Shown: positions 32,728 through 42,416, counted from the first letter of the stretch. The stretch: 64,000 bases of DNA from Streptomyces sp. NBC_00433 (GCA_036015235.1 CP107926.1:2170001-2234000), one strand, 5' to 3'. Notes: a model not told the origin generated them from the sequence alone. Translations and numbers: made by a program.

Positions 32728-35469
32728 ATGGGTGTGAGCGGAGCCGTACCGCAAGGTGATGATCATCATGCAACACAGGAATTCATCGGGGAGCCGCCGC
32801 TGGACACCGCGCAGCAGTTGCGGATCCGGGCCACCCATCGCGGGTTCACGTATCAGAATCTCTACGCTGTTGGCTGCCTGCTTCGACTGCGGGACGCGGG
32901 CGCTGAGAGCTTGCTGGTGGAGCGCGACGAGGACCTGGAGGTGGTGCTCCCGAGCCGCCGCCTGTATCTCCAGGTCAAAACGCGCAAGAGCGGCGTCCTG
33001 GTCTGGAGCGATATCCGCGACGCGCTCGATCAGTACCGTGGAGTTCGGGCCGAGCATGATGCAGACCGGCGCGGTGGCAGTCCCTCGCTGATCGTGATCA
33101 CCAATGCCCAGCCTGGACCTGACCTGCTGGACAGGACAGTCGCCGCGGACTGGCCCGGCGACGTTCATCTGCTGTACCCGGGCAGACCTTCGGCGACTGA
33201 GGCTTGGCTGCCGACGCCGGCGCCCGACCTCGAGGCGATGATGCAGTGGTGTACGGCCGAGGCCAGCAATGTCCGATTCGCCTCACTCAAACCGCGGACG
33301 CTGGTGGAGAAGCTGGCGGCCCGGGTGCAGTACGCGTCCACGGGCGCGCTCGGTCAGGGCTTCGCAGCAGCGGACCTTGCCCAGTTGTTCGAGCAGTTCG
33401 TGCAGGAGCTGCAGGCGTTTCCGGAGACCCCCGATACCTACCGGCCCCAGAAGACCGATCCCGAGCTGGTCGGCGAACAGCCGGTGCGGCTGGTGGTCGG
33501 GTACTCAGGCGCAGGGAAGACCACTTGGGCAGCGGATGCGGCTAAGCGGTGCTCGCTGCCCGTGACGTACTGCGATGTGGCAGATGGCGTGTCGGCCGAT
33601 GCTCTCGCCGAGTCGCTGGCCCGGGAACTCGCGGCCAGGCACCTCAGCGGTCCGGCGGGAACGGAGCTGCCCTACGGGTCGAGCCTGGATGTCCTGCGAG
33701 CGGTCCACCGGCGGCTGGAAGAAACGGGGACCATCGTCGCTGTCGTCCTCGACAACGCCCACCGCGTTCCCGTCGGCGGACTCCGCGCGCTCATTGCCGC
33801 GCTGCCCACTGCACAGTTGGTCTTGTTGGCGCACCCCTGGCCTGACCAGCCCGTTCTTGAGATTCATCTCGGAATCGCCCCGCAGGTGCTGCCTGGATGG
33901 AGTGTCGACACCGTGGTTGAGGTCTTCGTGGCTGAAGGCTGCCGGACCGACTACGCCACGGCGCAGCGCGTCATCACGCTCACCGGCGGTCTGCCCTTGT
34001 ACGTCGGTCAGGCCGCCGTGCTCGCCCGCAGCCAGTACGGCGCCGACGTGGCCGAGTTCTGCGACGCGTTCGAGGAGGGGACGCACGCAATGCCCACTGC
34101 TCAGGAGCGCATCCTCGAGCGGGCCTTCGCAGGTCTCGGCGAGACGGCTACGGCACTGGCCGGCCTCCTCGCCCTGGCCGAGGTCCCACTGAAGCAGGAC
34201 GAGCTGCAGCTGTTGGCTGCGGACATGGGGATGGCGAGCCGGTCGGTCAACGGCCGTGCTCTTCGAGAGCTTGTTGGCCCCGGGCTGACGCAGTCGTTCG
34301 GGGACGGTCACCTGAAGCTTCATGACGCCGCACGAGCTGTCGCCCCGCAGGTGCTTGAAGGTCTCAACGAGGAGACGGCCGACCGGGTGCAGCGGACCTT
34401 GTGCCAGATTGTGGAGGGTGACTGGGATCCCGCGCGACGTTCCCGCTGGATGCGACTGCTGGGATCAACGGGACAGATCGGGGTCCTGATCGCCCTCACC
34501 GAGGAGGAGGGGTTCTTCGAGCGTGACTACCCCCGTGAGGTGCGCGCCGACCTCGCTGACACGGCGCGTGATCCGGCCTCGGATCCCGCACTGCGGCTCG
34601 ACGCTCACAACGCGCTGGCCGCATGGGCGTTCAATGAACGAGACATGGAGGGGCTAGCCTCACATGTCCACGCGATGGAGACGATTCGTCGAGCCGGACA
34701 CCCGGACTTCGGTCCGCGAGAGGCCGTGCTCGTCGCCTCCCGACAGTTCCGTCTCTACGGCCCAGCGGGAGCCCTCACACAACTTCGCCGTGCCTTCGCC
34801 GAAGCACACGCCCAGACGCCTTCTCCCTCCCGGTTCGACCGGGGATTGCGCTACGAGTACGCCGGTGCTTTGTGGGAGGCGGGAGAACACCTGGAGGCGG
34901 GCAAACTCGCTGCGGGACTCATCGACACCTACATGGACCACCTCGGGCTGACACCTCCCGACATCCTGCTGCCGGTCGAGATGCTCCACGAGCGATGCGT
35001 CAGCCACGACACACCAGACGACTTCAAGAGGCTCGCCGACTGCTTCGGCCTCCTGGTCAAAGTCGCGCGCAAACTCGACAGAATGGACTTCGAACCCTGG
35101 GCACTATGGGCGTTTAAGCTCTACAACGCCTCCGGCGCCACGCGGTCGGCCATCGACTCGGGGCAGGACCTCGCAGACGTGGAATGCCGGACCAATCCCG
35201 CCGGGGCGCTGAGACAGCTCGACTCACTGCTGCGCGCGGCCCAGGAGAACAACCTCCTGGACATGATCGTCGGGATTCGTTCGCAGCGTGCCTTTGTTCT
35301 GGCTCTCGCGGGCGACGTACCTAGTGCCCGTGCGGAGATGGATGCCCTCGCCCAGTACGACCTCACCCCCAGCGAGAATGACGACATCCGGCACCAGAGC
35401 CGGCTCATCGAAGAGATCGCCAATCCTGTGGGGCTCGTAAAGTCATCGCTGCAGGTGGGGCCCGCGTGA
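32728..35469 (+). CDS. Avs-like antiviral STAND protein with N-terminal PD-(D/E)xK nuclease, 3' end replaced by IS
   Basis: 913 aa. Residues 35-110 resemble a DUF4297/Cap4-type nuclease: RGFTYQNLYAVGCLLRL, then ERDEDLEVV and LYLQVKTRKSG, giving an acidic residue (D69 region) and Q-x-K84 of a PD-(D/E)xK site. A STAND ATPase follows: Walker A VVGYSGAGKTTWA near 260, Walker B VAVVLDNAH. The C-terminal half is helical, TPR-like. Nuclease/STAND/repeat is the plan of Avs phage sensors. The last 14 codons including the stop lie inside the left inverted repeat of an IS (from 35427), so the native C-terminus, part of the sensor, is missing. Confidence 0.75.
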   Translation: MGVSGAVPQGDDHHATQEFIGEPPLDTAQQLRIRATHRGFTYQNLYAVGCLLRLRDAGAESLLVERDEDLEVVLPSRRLYLQVKTRKSGVLVWSDIRDALDQYRGVRAEHDADRRGGSPSLIVITNAQPGPDLLDRTVAADWPGDVHLLYPGRPSATEAWLPTPAPDLEAMMQWCTAEASNVRFASLKPRTLVEKLAARVQYASTGALGQGFAAADLAQLFEQFVQELQAFPETPDTYRPQKTDPELVGEQPVRLVVGYSGAGKTTWAADAAKRCSLPVTYCDVADGVSADALAESLARELAARHLSGPAGTELPYGSSLDVLRAVHRRLEETGTIVAVVLDNAHRVPVGGLRALIAALPTAQLVLLAHPWPDQPVLEIHLGIAPQVLPGWSVDTVVEVFVAEGCRTDYATAQRVITLTGGLPLYVGQAAVLARSQYGADVAEFCDAFEEGTHAMPTAQERILERAFAGLGETATALAGLLALAEVPLKQDELQLLAADMGMASRSVNGRALRELVGPGLTQSFGDGHLKLHDAARAVAPQVLEGLNEETADRVQRTLCQIVEGDWDPARRSRWMRLLGSTGQIGVLIALTEEEGFFERDYPREVRADLADTARDPASDPALRLDAHNALAAWAFNERDMEGLASHVHAMETIRRAGHPDFGPREAVLVASRQFRLYGPAGALTQLRRAFAEAHAQTPSPSRFDRGLRYEYAGALWEAGEHLEAGKLAAGLIDTYMDHLGLTPPDILLPVEMLHERCVSHDTPDDFKRLADCFGLLVKVARKLDRMDFEPWALWAFKLYNASGATRSAIDSGQDLADVECRTNPAGALRQLDSLLRAAQENNLLDMIVGIRSQRAFVLALAGDVPSARAEMDALAQYDLTPSENDDIRHQSRLIEEIANPVGLVKSSLQVGPA

Positions 35470-35502
35470 GAGGCGTTCGCTGGCGGCTGGGATGCTACGC
35501 GG

Positions 35503-35903
35503 GTGATCATCTCGACGGTGTATCGGATCACCCGTGCGTTGCTATCCGTGCCGGGCGTCCTGCTGCGCCGCAACACGGCCAAGGACGCCGAACTGCTGGT
35601 GCTGCGGCATGAGAACGCGGTGCTGCGACGGCAACTCGCTGGTCCGGTCCGTTACGAGCCCGCGGACCGGTTCTGGCTGGCCGCGCTGTCGTCGCTGATA
35701 CCGCGGTGCGACTGGGGGCGGGTGTTCCCGGTCACCCCGGGGACGCTGTTGGCCTGGCACCGCAGGCTGATCGCGAAACGGTGGGACTACTCCGACCGAC
35801 GTCGGCGCACCGGCCGCCCACCGACGGCGGCCGCGCTCAAGAAGCTGGTGCTGCGTCCGGCGCAGGAGAACCCGCGGCGGGGTCACCGGCGGATCCAGGG
35901 TGA
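35503..35903 (+). pseudogene. Outer IS transposase, 5' part
   Basis: Codes for the N-terminal third of an integrase-core transposase (IISTVYRITRALLSVPGVLL; DAELLVLRHENAVLRRQLAG; HRRIQG). The frame is broken at 35903 by IS3-A and resumes at 39737 (ELARLGHSIAPST). Confidence 0.85.
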
Positions 35904-35935
35904 TGAAGTTTCCCCGTGATCTCGGACACTCGTTC

Positions 35936-36817
35936 TTATGCGGCGATGGTGTGCCGCTGTCGGGTCTCGTGCGGGGTCAGGTAGCCCCAGTTGGGGTGTT
36001 TGCGTAGTCGGCGCCGGTTGTAGAAAGTCTCGATGAAGGAGAAGACCTCGGTGCGGGCGGTTGCCCGGTCGGGCCAGGTCCGGATACCGATCTCGGCCTT
36101 CAGGACTGCCCAGAAGCTCTCGGCTGCGGCGTTGTCGTAGCACGAGCCGGTGCGTCCGGTGCTCGCTCTCATGCCCAACCTGGCTATCTCGCTGCGGAAT
36201 TGGGTGGAGGTGTATTCGCTGCCGCGGTCGCTGTGCGCAATGCAACCGGGCTCCAGGCGGCCGCGTCCATGGGCCATGTGCAGGGCGTCGACGACCAGGT
36301 CAGCGCGGTGGTGGTCGGCCATCGACCAGCCGACGACCTCGCGGGTGGCCAGGTCCAGCCAGCAGGCCAGGTAGAGCCAGCCCTGCTCGGTAGGCAGGTA
36401 GGTGATGTCTCCGACCAGGCGGGTTCCGGGCCGGGCCGCGGTGAAGTCGCGGCCGATGAGGTCCGGTGCGGGCCGGGCCTGTTTGTCCGGGCGGGTCAGC
36501 GACCGGCGGTGGCCGCGGGTGATCCCGGCGATGCCGCGTTCGCGCATCAGCCGCTCGACACGCTTGCGGTTCACGCCGTGGCCCAGCCGCCGCAGCTCGG
36601 CGTGGACGCGCGGGACGCCGTAGGCGCCCCTGGAGGCCAGGTGGACCACGGTGATCTCGTGCACGAGCGCATCGTCGGCACGCAGGCGCGCACGCCGGGC
36701 CTGTTCGCCTCCGGCCCAGGCGTAGAAGGAGGAGCGGGGAACACCGAGTACGCGGCACAGCAAGGAGACCGGGTAGGAGGCCTTCTCCGCCGCGATGAAC
36801 CGGTAGACCCCGCTCAC
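35936..36817 (-). CDS. IS3-A transposase OrfB (DDE integrase core)
   Basis: 293 aa, intact. It has an HTH_21-like N-terminal region (RARLRADDALVHEITVVHLA) and an rve core with catalytic Asp in VGDITYLPTE, Asp in HSDRGSEYTS and Glu in NAAAESFWAVLK. The GTG start overlaps the orfA stop (GTGA, 36814-36817). OrfA is split by the IS30 insertion, so the functional OrfAB fusion can no longer form. Confidence 0.9.
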   Translation of the reverse strand: MSGVYRFIAAEKASYPVSLLCRVLGVPRSSFYAWAGGEQARRARLRADDALVHEITVVHLASRGAYGVPRVHAELRRLGHGVNRKRVERLMRERGIAGITRGHRRSLTRPDKQARPAPDLIGRDFTAARPGTRLVGDITYLPTEQGWLYLACWLDLATREVVGWSMADHHRADLVVDALHMAHGRGRLEPGCIAHSDRGSEYTSTQFRSEIARLGMRASTGRTGSCYDNAAAESFWAVLKAEIGIRTWPDRATARTEVFSFIETFYNRRRLRKHPNWGYLTPHETRQRHTIAA

Positions 36818-37047
36818 CGGTCGCTCTCCCGCGCGAAGAAGGCCGTCTTAGATTCAACCGGTCAAGGCAACACTCTCGGCTGGTGTGCGGAATCCGAGGC
36901 ACTTGCGCGGACGGTTGTTCAGCTTGGTCGCGATGGCGTCAAGGTCGTCCTGGCTGAAGGTCGACAGGTTGGTGCCTTTTGGTAGGTACTGCCGGAGCAG
37001 CTTGTTGGTGGGGCCTTCCCCCGTGAAGGTGGGCACGCGGTTATTGA

Positions 37048-37944
37048 TCACGCGGCGAGTGTGAGTTTAGCGGTGTGGTGTCGGTGTTCGTATTCGTTGG
37101 GGCTGAGGTGGCCGTTGGCGGAGTGCCGGCGGCGGGTGTTGTAGCGGGTCAGCCAGGCGAAGACGGTTCTGCGGCAGGTGTCGGAGTCGCCGTAGTCGGT
37201 GGCGCCCTGGAGGGTCTCGCGTTTGAGGGAGGCGTGGAAGCTTTCGCAGGCCGCGTTGTCGGCGCTGGTGCCGATCGCGCCCATCGAGCGGGTGACCCCG
37301 AGTTGGTCGCAGAGGCCGGCGTAGGCCCGGGATCCGTATTGCGCTCCGTGGTCGCAGTGGAACACTGCGCCGTCCAGGCGGCCGCGGGTCGAGGCTGCCA
37401 TCCGCAGTGCGTCGGTGACCAGGCCGGTGCGCATGTGGTCGGCGATGGACCAGCCGACGACCTTGCGGCTGAAGCAGTCCAGCACGGTCGCGAGATAGAG
37501 GAACTCCCCGCCTGCGAGCGGGAGATACGTGATGTCGCCCATGTATTTGCGACCCGGCTCGGTGGCGGTGAAGTCCCGCTGGAACAGGTCTGGGACCGGT
37601 GAGGCTGCCGGGTCCGGGACGGTGGTGCGCACGCGTCTGCGCAGGCGGATGCCGGTGATGGAGAACGTTCGCATGACCCGGGCGATCCTCTTTTCGTTGA
37701 CCCGCCGCCCTTTCTCGCGGAGCTCGGCCGTGATTCGCGGGGAGCCGTAGGCGCCGCCGGACTCGCCGTGGATCTGACGGATCTCCTCGGCCAGGACCCG
37801 GTCCTCCCGCTGCCGGGTGGCCCGGGCCTCGGCGCCGGCGAGCCACTTGTAGTAGCTGGACCGGTTCACGTCCAGGACCTGGCAGAGCCGCTTCACCTCG
37901 TAGGTGTTGCGATGGTCGTCAACGAACTGGAAGCGGCTCCTCAC
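37048..37944 (-). CDS. IS3-B transposase OrfB (DDE integrase core)
   Basis: 298 aa, intact. N-terminal HTH_21-like segment, then rve core: Asp in [13 protein letters not shown], Asp in [10 protein letters not shown] and Glu in [13 protein letters not shown]. The start GTG overlaps the orfA TGA (GTGA, 37941-37944). IS3 elements usually make an OrfAB fusion by -1 frameshifting; no slippery A/T-rich heptamer is evident at this overlap. Confidence 0.92.
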   Translation of the reverse strand: MRSRFQFVDDHRNTYEVKRLCQVLDVNRSSYYKWLAGAEARATRQREDRVLAEEIRQIHGESGGAYGSPRITAELREKGRRVNEKRIARVMRTFSITGIRLRRRVRTTVPDPAASPVPDLFQRDFTATEPGRKYMGDITYLPLAGGEFLYLATVLDCFSRKVVGWSIADHMRTGLVTDALRMAASTRGRLDGAVFHCDHGAQYGSRAYAGLCDQLGVTRSMGAIGTSADNAACESFHASLKRETLQGATDYGDSDTCRRTVFAWLTRYNTRRRHSANGHLSPNEYEHRHHTAKLTLAA

Positions 37945-38285
37945 CAGTTCGTCTCTCCGGCGAAATACTTGGCCGCCTTGCGGAGGATGTCCCGCTCGGT
38001 GGCGAGCTTGCGCTCACTTGCCTCCAACTCGGCCACCCGGGCCTCCAGCTGTCGGACCCGCTCGTGCGGATCAGCGGACGGCACGGCCTCCCGGGGCTGG
38101 GCGCCCGGCTTCGCAGCCGCGGCGGTGATGCCACGGCGTTCGCGGTCCCGCAGCACCCACTCCCGCAGGGTCGCCCTGTTGATCCCCAGGTCAGCGGCGA
38201 TGCTCTTGTAGATCGCCCCGGGTGTGGACTCGTACAGGGCCACGGCATCGGCCCTGAACTCGTCCGAGTAGTCCTTCATCGCCAT
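37941..38285 (-). CDS. IS3-B OrfA (HTH, leucine-zipper)
   Basis: About 114 aa from ATG 38285 (MKDYSDEFRADAVALYES). IS3 OrfA-type HTH (IAADLGINRATLREWVLRDR) followed by a leucine-zipper helix (VRQLEARVAELEASERKLA) and the typical end DILRKAAKYFAGE. It binds the IS ends and regulates OrfB. Apparently intact. Confidence 0.9.
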   Translation of the reverse strand: MAMKDYSDEFRADAVALYESTPGAIYKSIAADLGINRATLREWVLRDRERRGITAAAAKPGAQPREAVPSADPHERVRQLEARVAELEASERKLATERDILRKAAKYFAGETNW

Positions 38286-38357
38286 CGGCGGTCTTCTCGC
38301 TTCCTCCGGATCAAGCAGATCCAGTATCAGCGTGTCCACCACTCAGGGGGAGGACCC

Positions 38358-39367
38358 GTGTTCTCGTTGGTGCCGCGTTGCCAGGGGCTCCGTGGGGCTG
38401 CGAAGAACACGTCGACGCCGGTGCCGGCGGTGAACCGCTTGTGGGCAGCCAGTTCCATGCCGCGGTCCCAGGTCAGAGTGCCGCGTAGCCGGGGGTCCAT
38501 GCGTGCGTAGGTCTCGGCGAGCGCGGGAACGACCACGGTGGTGTGACGGCTGGCGAGTTTGACGACCGTAAGAAACCGTGACTTCCGGTCGACCAGCGTC
38601 GCGACCTGGCTGTTGTTCGAGCCGATCACCAGATCGCCTTCCAAGTGCCCGAACTCGCTCCGGTCCTCCGCAGTCTCGGGCCGCTCCTCGATCGGCCGGG
38701 CATCGGTGATCTGCGAGCGCCACTGTCCCTTCACTGTATGGCGCTTGTTCTTCCGGATCGGGCGACCAGTTCGCAGGCGTTTGCACAGCTCACGCGGGAC
38801 CACCTTCCATCGGGTCGTGTAGACCGACCGATAAATCGTCTCGTGGCTGATCCGCATCCCAGCGTCGTCACTGTGACGGAGACGCAGGTGCCCGGTGATC
38901 TGCTCCGGCGACCACTCCTCCTTCAGCAGGGTCAGAACCGCCTGCCTCAACTCGGGTCTGCGAGCGAGGAGGCACTGCTTCGGGCGCCGGGCGCGGTCAA
39001 GTGCTCGTTCCTGCGCAGCGATCGCCCGGTAGACGTCGCGTCCACCGTTCTTGTTCACTTCACGGCTGATCGTCGACACCGCACGCCCCAGGAAGCCGGC
39101 GATTGTCCGGTAGGACTCACCGGCGCACAGTCCGCGCGAGATATCCTCCCGCTCGCCCACGGTCAGGCTTCCGGCCCGCGCCTTGCGGGGCGCTGGAGCG
39201 ATCCCTCCGTGGTGCTTGAGGACGGTGAACACCGAGCCGGGCGGCTTGCCGATCTGCCGTGAGATAACACTGATCGACTCCCCAGCTCTCCACCGCCGCC
39301 ACAAGTCGGCCTTCATCTCGTCCGACATCCCCGGCCGACCCAGTCTCGCCACGTATACCGTCCTCAA
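38358..39367 (-). pseudogene. IS30 transposase, split by IS3-B (C-terminal part at 36854-37010)
   Basis: N-terminal HTH (GESISVISRQIGKPPGSVF) and the IS30 core with Asp in LEGDLVIG and Asp in LTWDRGMELAAH; the catalytic Glu block NENTN is cut exactly at the IS3-B junction. The remainder, [20 protein letters not shown] and [19 protein letters not shown], is at 36854-37010. Joined, the two parts give a normal-length protein, so it was functional before the insertion. Confidence 0.88.
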
Positions 39368-39400
39368 CCAGCACTGTTGCTCCGACCGGTTGAATCTAAG

Positions 39401-39669
39401 GTCGCTTTTTTCAGGACCTCGATCGTCTTCTGCTGTTCGACGTTCTGCCGGCGAAGGCGACGCAACTCCTCGTGCTCGGCACTGGTCAGCTCGCCCGGAC
39501 TGCCTTCACCCCGGTCGACTTGGTCCTGCTTGACCCAAGCCCGCAAACCCTCCGGGCTAACCCCCAGGTCCCGGGCCACCTCCGTGACCGTCTTGCTGGA
39601 GGATCGGGCCAACGCCACGGCGTCCTGCTTGAACTCCTCCGAGTACCGCTTCCCTGCTTTATTGCTCAC
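39401..39669 (-). pseudogene. IS3-A OrfA, split by IS30 (C-terminal part at 36814-36847)
   Basis: Reads MSNKAGKRYSEEFKQDAVAL, HTH VTEVARDLGVSPEGLRAWVK, zipper LRRLRRQNVEQQKTIEVLKK. The natural end AFFARESDR and stop lie at 36814-36843 on the far side of the IS30 element. The reading frame joins correctly once the IS30 and one GTC copy are removed. Confidence 0.85.
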
Positions 39670-39736
39670 CTGGCTCTACTTCCTCTGGAACCTCACGTCC
39701 CAGTCTCCAGGTGTCCAGATCCACGGGGAAGCTTCA

Positions 39737-40425
39737 GTGAACTGGCCAGGTTGGGGCATTCGATCGCGCCGTCCACGGTCTGGCAGATCCTGCACGCGGC
39801 TGGCGTCGACCCGGCCCCGCGTCGCACCGGCCCGAGCCGGCGGGAATTCCTGACCGTCCAGGCCGAGGGGATCGTCGCGGCGGACTTCCTCCACATCGAC
39901 ACGATCACCGGCAAGCGGCTGTATGCGCTGGCGTTCCTGGAACACGGCACGCGCAAGCTGCACATCACCGGCGTGACCGCGCACCCGACCGCCAAGTGAG
40001 CGGTCCAGCAGGCCCGCAACCTCACCGCCGACCTCGGCACCCGTGCCGGGTCGGTCCGAATCGTGCTGCGCGATCACGACAGCAAGTACACCGAACCCTC
40101 CGACGCCGTCTTCGAGGCCGAAGGCATCGACGTGCTGCTCAGCACACCCCGAGCGCCGCGGATGAACGCCCATCGCGAGCGCGTCATCGACACGATCCGC
40201 CGAGAGGTGCTCGACCACGTTCTGGTCATGAACGAGGCCCACGCCCGACGCGTACTTGCCGAGTACCAGCACCACTACAACGCCCACCGACCGCACCGAT
40301 CACGAGACCAACGGCCACCCGAAGCCGCGCACCAGCAGCCGGACCGGTCCGTGGGTACGCCGGGCAAGCTCCTACAGACGCGCATCCTCGGCGGAGTCAT
40401 CAACCAGTACCAGTACGTGGCTTGA
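39737..40425 (+). pseudogene. Outer IS transposase, 3' part
   Basis: Continues the outer transposase: ELARLGHSIAPSTVWQILHA, AADFLHIDTITGKRLYALAF (first Asp), an in-frame TGA near 39997, VLRDHDSKYTE (second Asp), RMNAHRERVIDTIRREVL (Glu region) and ILGGVINQYQYVA. The internal stop shows additional decay beyond the insertion. Confidence 0.85.
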
Positions 40426-40712
40426 GCTGCAGCGATGACTTTTCGAGCCCTACAAGATCTGCACGATCTCGGCGAACGCGCACGCTTCAGTTCGCGCTAC
40501 GTCAAAGGTGTTTCGTCAGCGGGCAAAGACGGCCGCGGGAACGGTCGGCATTGTTGTGGCAGGGGTCGAGACCTCGGGGGATCCCGGCGCACGTCCTTGC
40601 ATAGGGCACCCGACAGCCGTCGTGGAGCGCACCCGGTCATCGCCCTCTGGGCTTTTTAGCAGAACTCGGCGCACCTAAACGCCGCGTTCCCACGGAACGG
40701 AGTGGAATTCAC

Positions 40713-41186
40713 ATGAACATTACTCCCGGGTTCGGGAAGAAACTGCTGAGCCGGTCCGCGGTGCTCACCGCGGGTGCCGCGCTCGCCATGGGGGGCTTCG
40801 CGGGCCCGGCCAGTGCGTCGCAGAGCGCGAACATCTCCGCGTGGACCGTCAGCGCCAGTTCGTGCCCGACCTACTTCAAGATATGCCTGTTCTACTCCCC
40901 CGGGGGCACCGGGGGACGGTACGGGACCAAGTACCTGCAGGAGGGTGACCTGTCGGGGTTCACCTTCGGCGGTTCGGGAGCTGGGGTCGGCCAGGTCGTG
41001 AAGGACAACGCGGCCTCGGCCGACAACAACACCGGTTGCAACGTCGCCATCTGGGACGCCTACTACTCGGGTGATTCGGACTGGCTGAGCCCGCACAAGG
41101 GCGGGAACTTCGGTCCGCTCCTGCGCAACCGTGAGCAGTCCTTCGCCGAGGACGACGGAAGCCGCAGCGGTTGCCAGTCGGCTTAG
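40713..41186 (+). CDS. Small secreted Cys-containing protein
   Basis: 157 aa. Signal peptide (SRSVLTAGAALAMGG type, cleaved after ASA near residue 35). The mature part has four Cys (SSCPTYFKICLFYSPGG; NTGCNVAIWDAYYSGDSDWL; SGCQSA), probably two disulfides, and a beta-rich composition. It resembles streptomycete secreted proteins with a crystallin-like/peptidase-inhibitor-I36 fold, but without a decisive motif. GGAACGGAG upstream is the ribosome binding site, and a strong terminator follows. Function unknown. Confidence 0.75.
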   Translation: MNITPGFGKKLLSRSAVLTAGAALAMGGFAGPASASQSANISAWTVSASSCPTYFKICLFYSPGGTGGRYGTKYLQEGDLSGFTFGGSGAGVGQVVKDNAASADNNTGCNVAIWDAYYSGDSDWLSPHKGGNFGPLLRNREQSFAEDDGSRSGCQSA

Positions 41187-41221
41187 CAAGCGTCGGCGGT
41201 CACGCCGCCGCGACGCGGTCC

Positions 41222-41250
41222 GGGCCAGGGGTGCCGCACACCCCTGGCCC
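41222..41250 (+). terminator. Intrinsic terminator after the small secreted protein gene
   Basis: GGGCCAGGGGTG (41222-41233), loop CCGCA, CACCCCTGGCCC (41239-41250): a perfect 12-bp GC-rich stem 36 bp after the stop codon. Confidence 0.75.
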
Positions 41251-41316
41251 TCCGCGTCCGCACATGAGTCGCGCCCCGAAGAAACACGTCACAGTTCCGA
41301 TCTACCGAAGGTTCTC

Positions 41317-42255
41317 ATGACTGCTGCATCATTCATCGGAGGCCTCGCAGTTGTGGCCCTGCTGGCGACCGGCGTCCTCACTGCGTGCACGAACGGCACT
41401 CCTCCCGGGCCGTTCCCCACCCTGGCCGCTGTCCCCGAGGGTGTCCCGGCGTCATCGCTTCATCTGCCCATCGAGGCTTACATGCTGACGCCACTGCAAA
41501 GTGCGCGGATCGGATGGGAGCAGGACCGGGTGCTGAGCACCTGCATGGCTCGGTTCGGGCTCGACTACCCCGACGCGGGACCGCCGCCGGCGGGCAAGGA
41601 CGCTGGGCAAGAGTTCGCTGTGATGAACCGCCGGTACGGCATCACCACGCCTTCGACCGCGGCGGTGTGGGGCTACCACCTCGCTCATCCCGCGCCCTCG
41701 TCGGCGGCACCGCAGGCCTCGGCCCCGTTGACCGACGCCCAGAGCACCGTCTTCGGTGGTACCGACCCGCGCACCGGGGAGGTGGTCACCCGCTTCCGCG
41801 GGAAGGCCCTTCCTGCGGGCGGTTGCTCCGCGGAGAGTGAGGACCTGTTCCCCGAGATGGCGAGCCCGCAGGGGCCGGGAACGGCGCCCGGGCAGATAGT
41901 CGCCGCGATCAAGTCGGACAGTTTCGCCGCATCCGCCGCCGATCCGCGGGTGACTCGTGTCTTCGCCGCCTGGAACTCCTGTATGCGCGGCCACGGCTAC
42001 CACCTCCCGAGCAATCCGCTCGAGGCTCCGACCGGCCTGCATACACTCCGCGACGCGGGACCCGACCGCGCCGAAATCGCCCAGGCGATGACAGACGTCG
42101 CCTGCAAGCAGCGGACCGGCCTGGTCCAGGTGTGGTTTGCAGTGGAGTCCGCGTACCAGGTCCGGGACATCGCGCGGCACCGCGCCGACCTGGAGAAAGT
42201 GAAGCGCGAGCGCGACGCGACGGGCGCGGCCATCCAGGCGCACCTTGGAAGATAG
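41317..42255 (+). CDS. Putative lipoprotein
   Basis: 312 aa from ATG 41317. Lipoprotein signal FIGGLAVVALLATGVLTAC (lipobox LTAC). The mature protein has single Cys in STCMARFGLDYPD, GGCSAE, NSCMRGHGYH and VACKQRTG, a spacing typical of a large, poorly characterised group of actinobacterial surface lipoproteins in which MxxxGY and CMxxxG motifs recur. The C-terminus is a helical coiled segment (HRADLEKVKRERDATG). The role is unknown; it may be expressed with the AraC regulator gene downstream. Confidence 0.75.
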   Translation: MTAASFIGGLAVVALLATGVLTACTNGTPPGPFPTLAAVPEGVPASSLHLPIEAYMLTPLQSARIGWEQDRVLSTCMARFGLDYPDAGPPPAGKDAGQEFAVMNRRYGITTPSTAAVWGYHLAHPAPSSAAPQASAPLTDAQSTVFGGTDPRTGEVVTRFRGKALPAGGCSAESEDLFPEMASPQGPGTAPGQIVAAIKSDSFAASAADPRVTRVFAAWNSCMRGHGYHLPSNPLEAPTGLHTLRDAGPDRAEIAQAMTDVACKQRTGLVQVWFAVESAYQVRDIARHRADLEKVKRERDATGAAIQAHLGR

Positions 42256-42416
42256 CCGCGCCGGGGCACTACCTCGCCGACCTGTCGCCCGCCTCGTCCG
42301 CCCGTTCGCATTGTCCCGAGCCTGTTGTCCGACCTCTTCGCCCCGACCCCTGACATGGAGCCCGACCGTAGAACGGCAGGGCGGAAGTGCCGCTGCGCAG
42401 CCACGGGGGTCGGAAA

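Larger units (their letters stand above)
37011..38357 (-). mobile_element. IS3-family element B, innermost layer
   Basis: 1347 bp with imperfect ends (GGGCCTTCCCCC / GGGTCCTCCCCC in inverted orientation) and a 3-bp duplication GTG (37008-37010 and 38358-38360). It is inserted in the IS30 transposase at the catalytic NENTN region. It is the only complete element of the nest and so the youngest insertion. Confidence 0.85.
36848..39400 (-). mobile_element. IS30-family element, third layer of the nest
   Basis: Inverted ends TTAGATTCAACCGGTC (36848 onward; complement up to 39400) and a 3-bp duplication GTC (36845-36847 and 39401-39403). It is inserted in IS3-A orfA. Without its insert the element is 1.2 kb with one transposase gene. 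Confidence 0.85.
35904..39736 (-). mobile_element. IS3-family element A, second layer of the nest
   Basis: Ends TGAAG(T/C)TTCCCCGTG in inverted orientation (35904 and 39736), with the 4-bp target duplication GTGA (35900-35903 and 39737-39740). Without its own insert it is 1.28 kb. It carries orfA and orfB on the minus strand. Confidence 0.85.
35427..40454 (+). mobile_element. Outer IS (rve-type, IS481/IS3-like), interrupted by nested IS
   Basis: Terminal inverted repeats of 28 bp with two mismatches begin TGTRGGGCTCG and continue AAAGTCATCGCTGCAG (left 35427-35454, right 40427-40454). Without the inserts the element is 1.19 kb and encodes one integrase-core transposase. No clear target duplication is visible. 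Its insertion truncated the Avs-like gene. Confidence 0.8.

Noticed and set aside
36814..37944. Programmed -1 frameshift sites in the two IS3 elements
   Set aside because: Both orfA/orfB junctions are simple GTGA overlaps without a slippery heptamer; translational coupling is sufficient.
40455..40712. Continuation of the Avs-like gene beyond the nested IS
   Set aside because: No frame reads as a helical repeat domain, and no target duplication links the two flanks, so the displaced 3' end was not found here.
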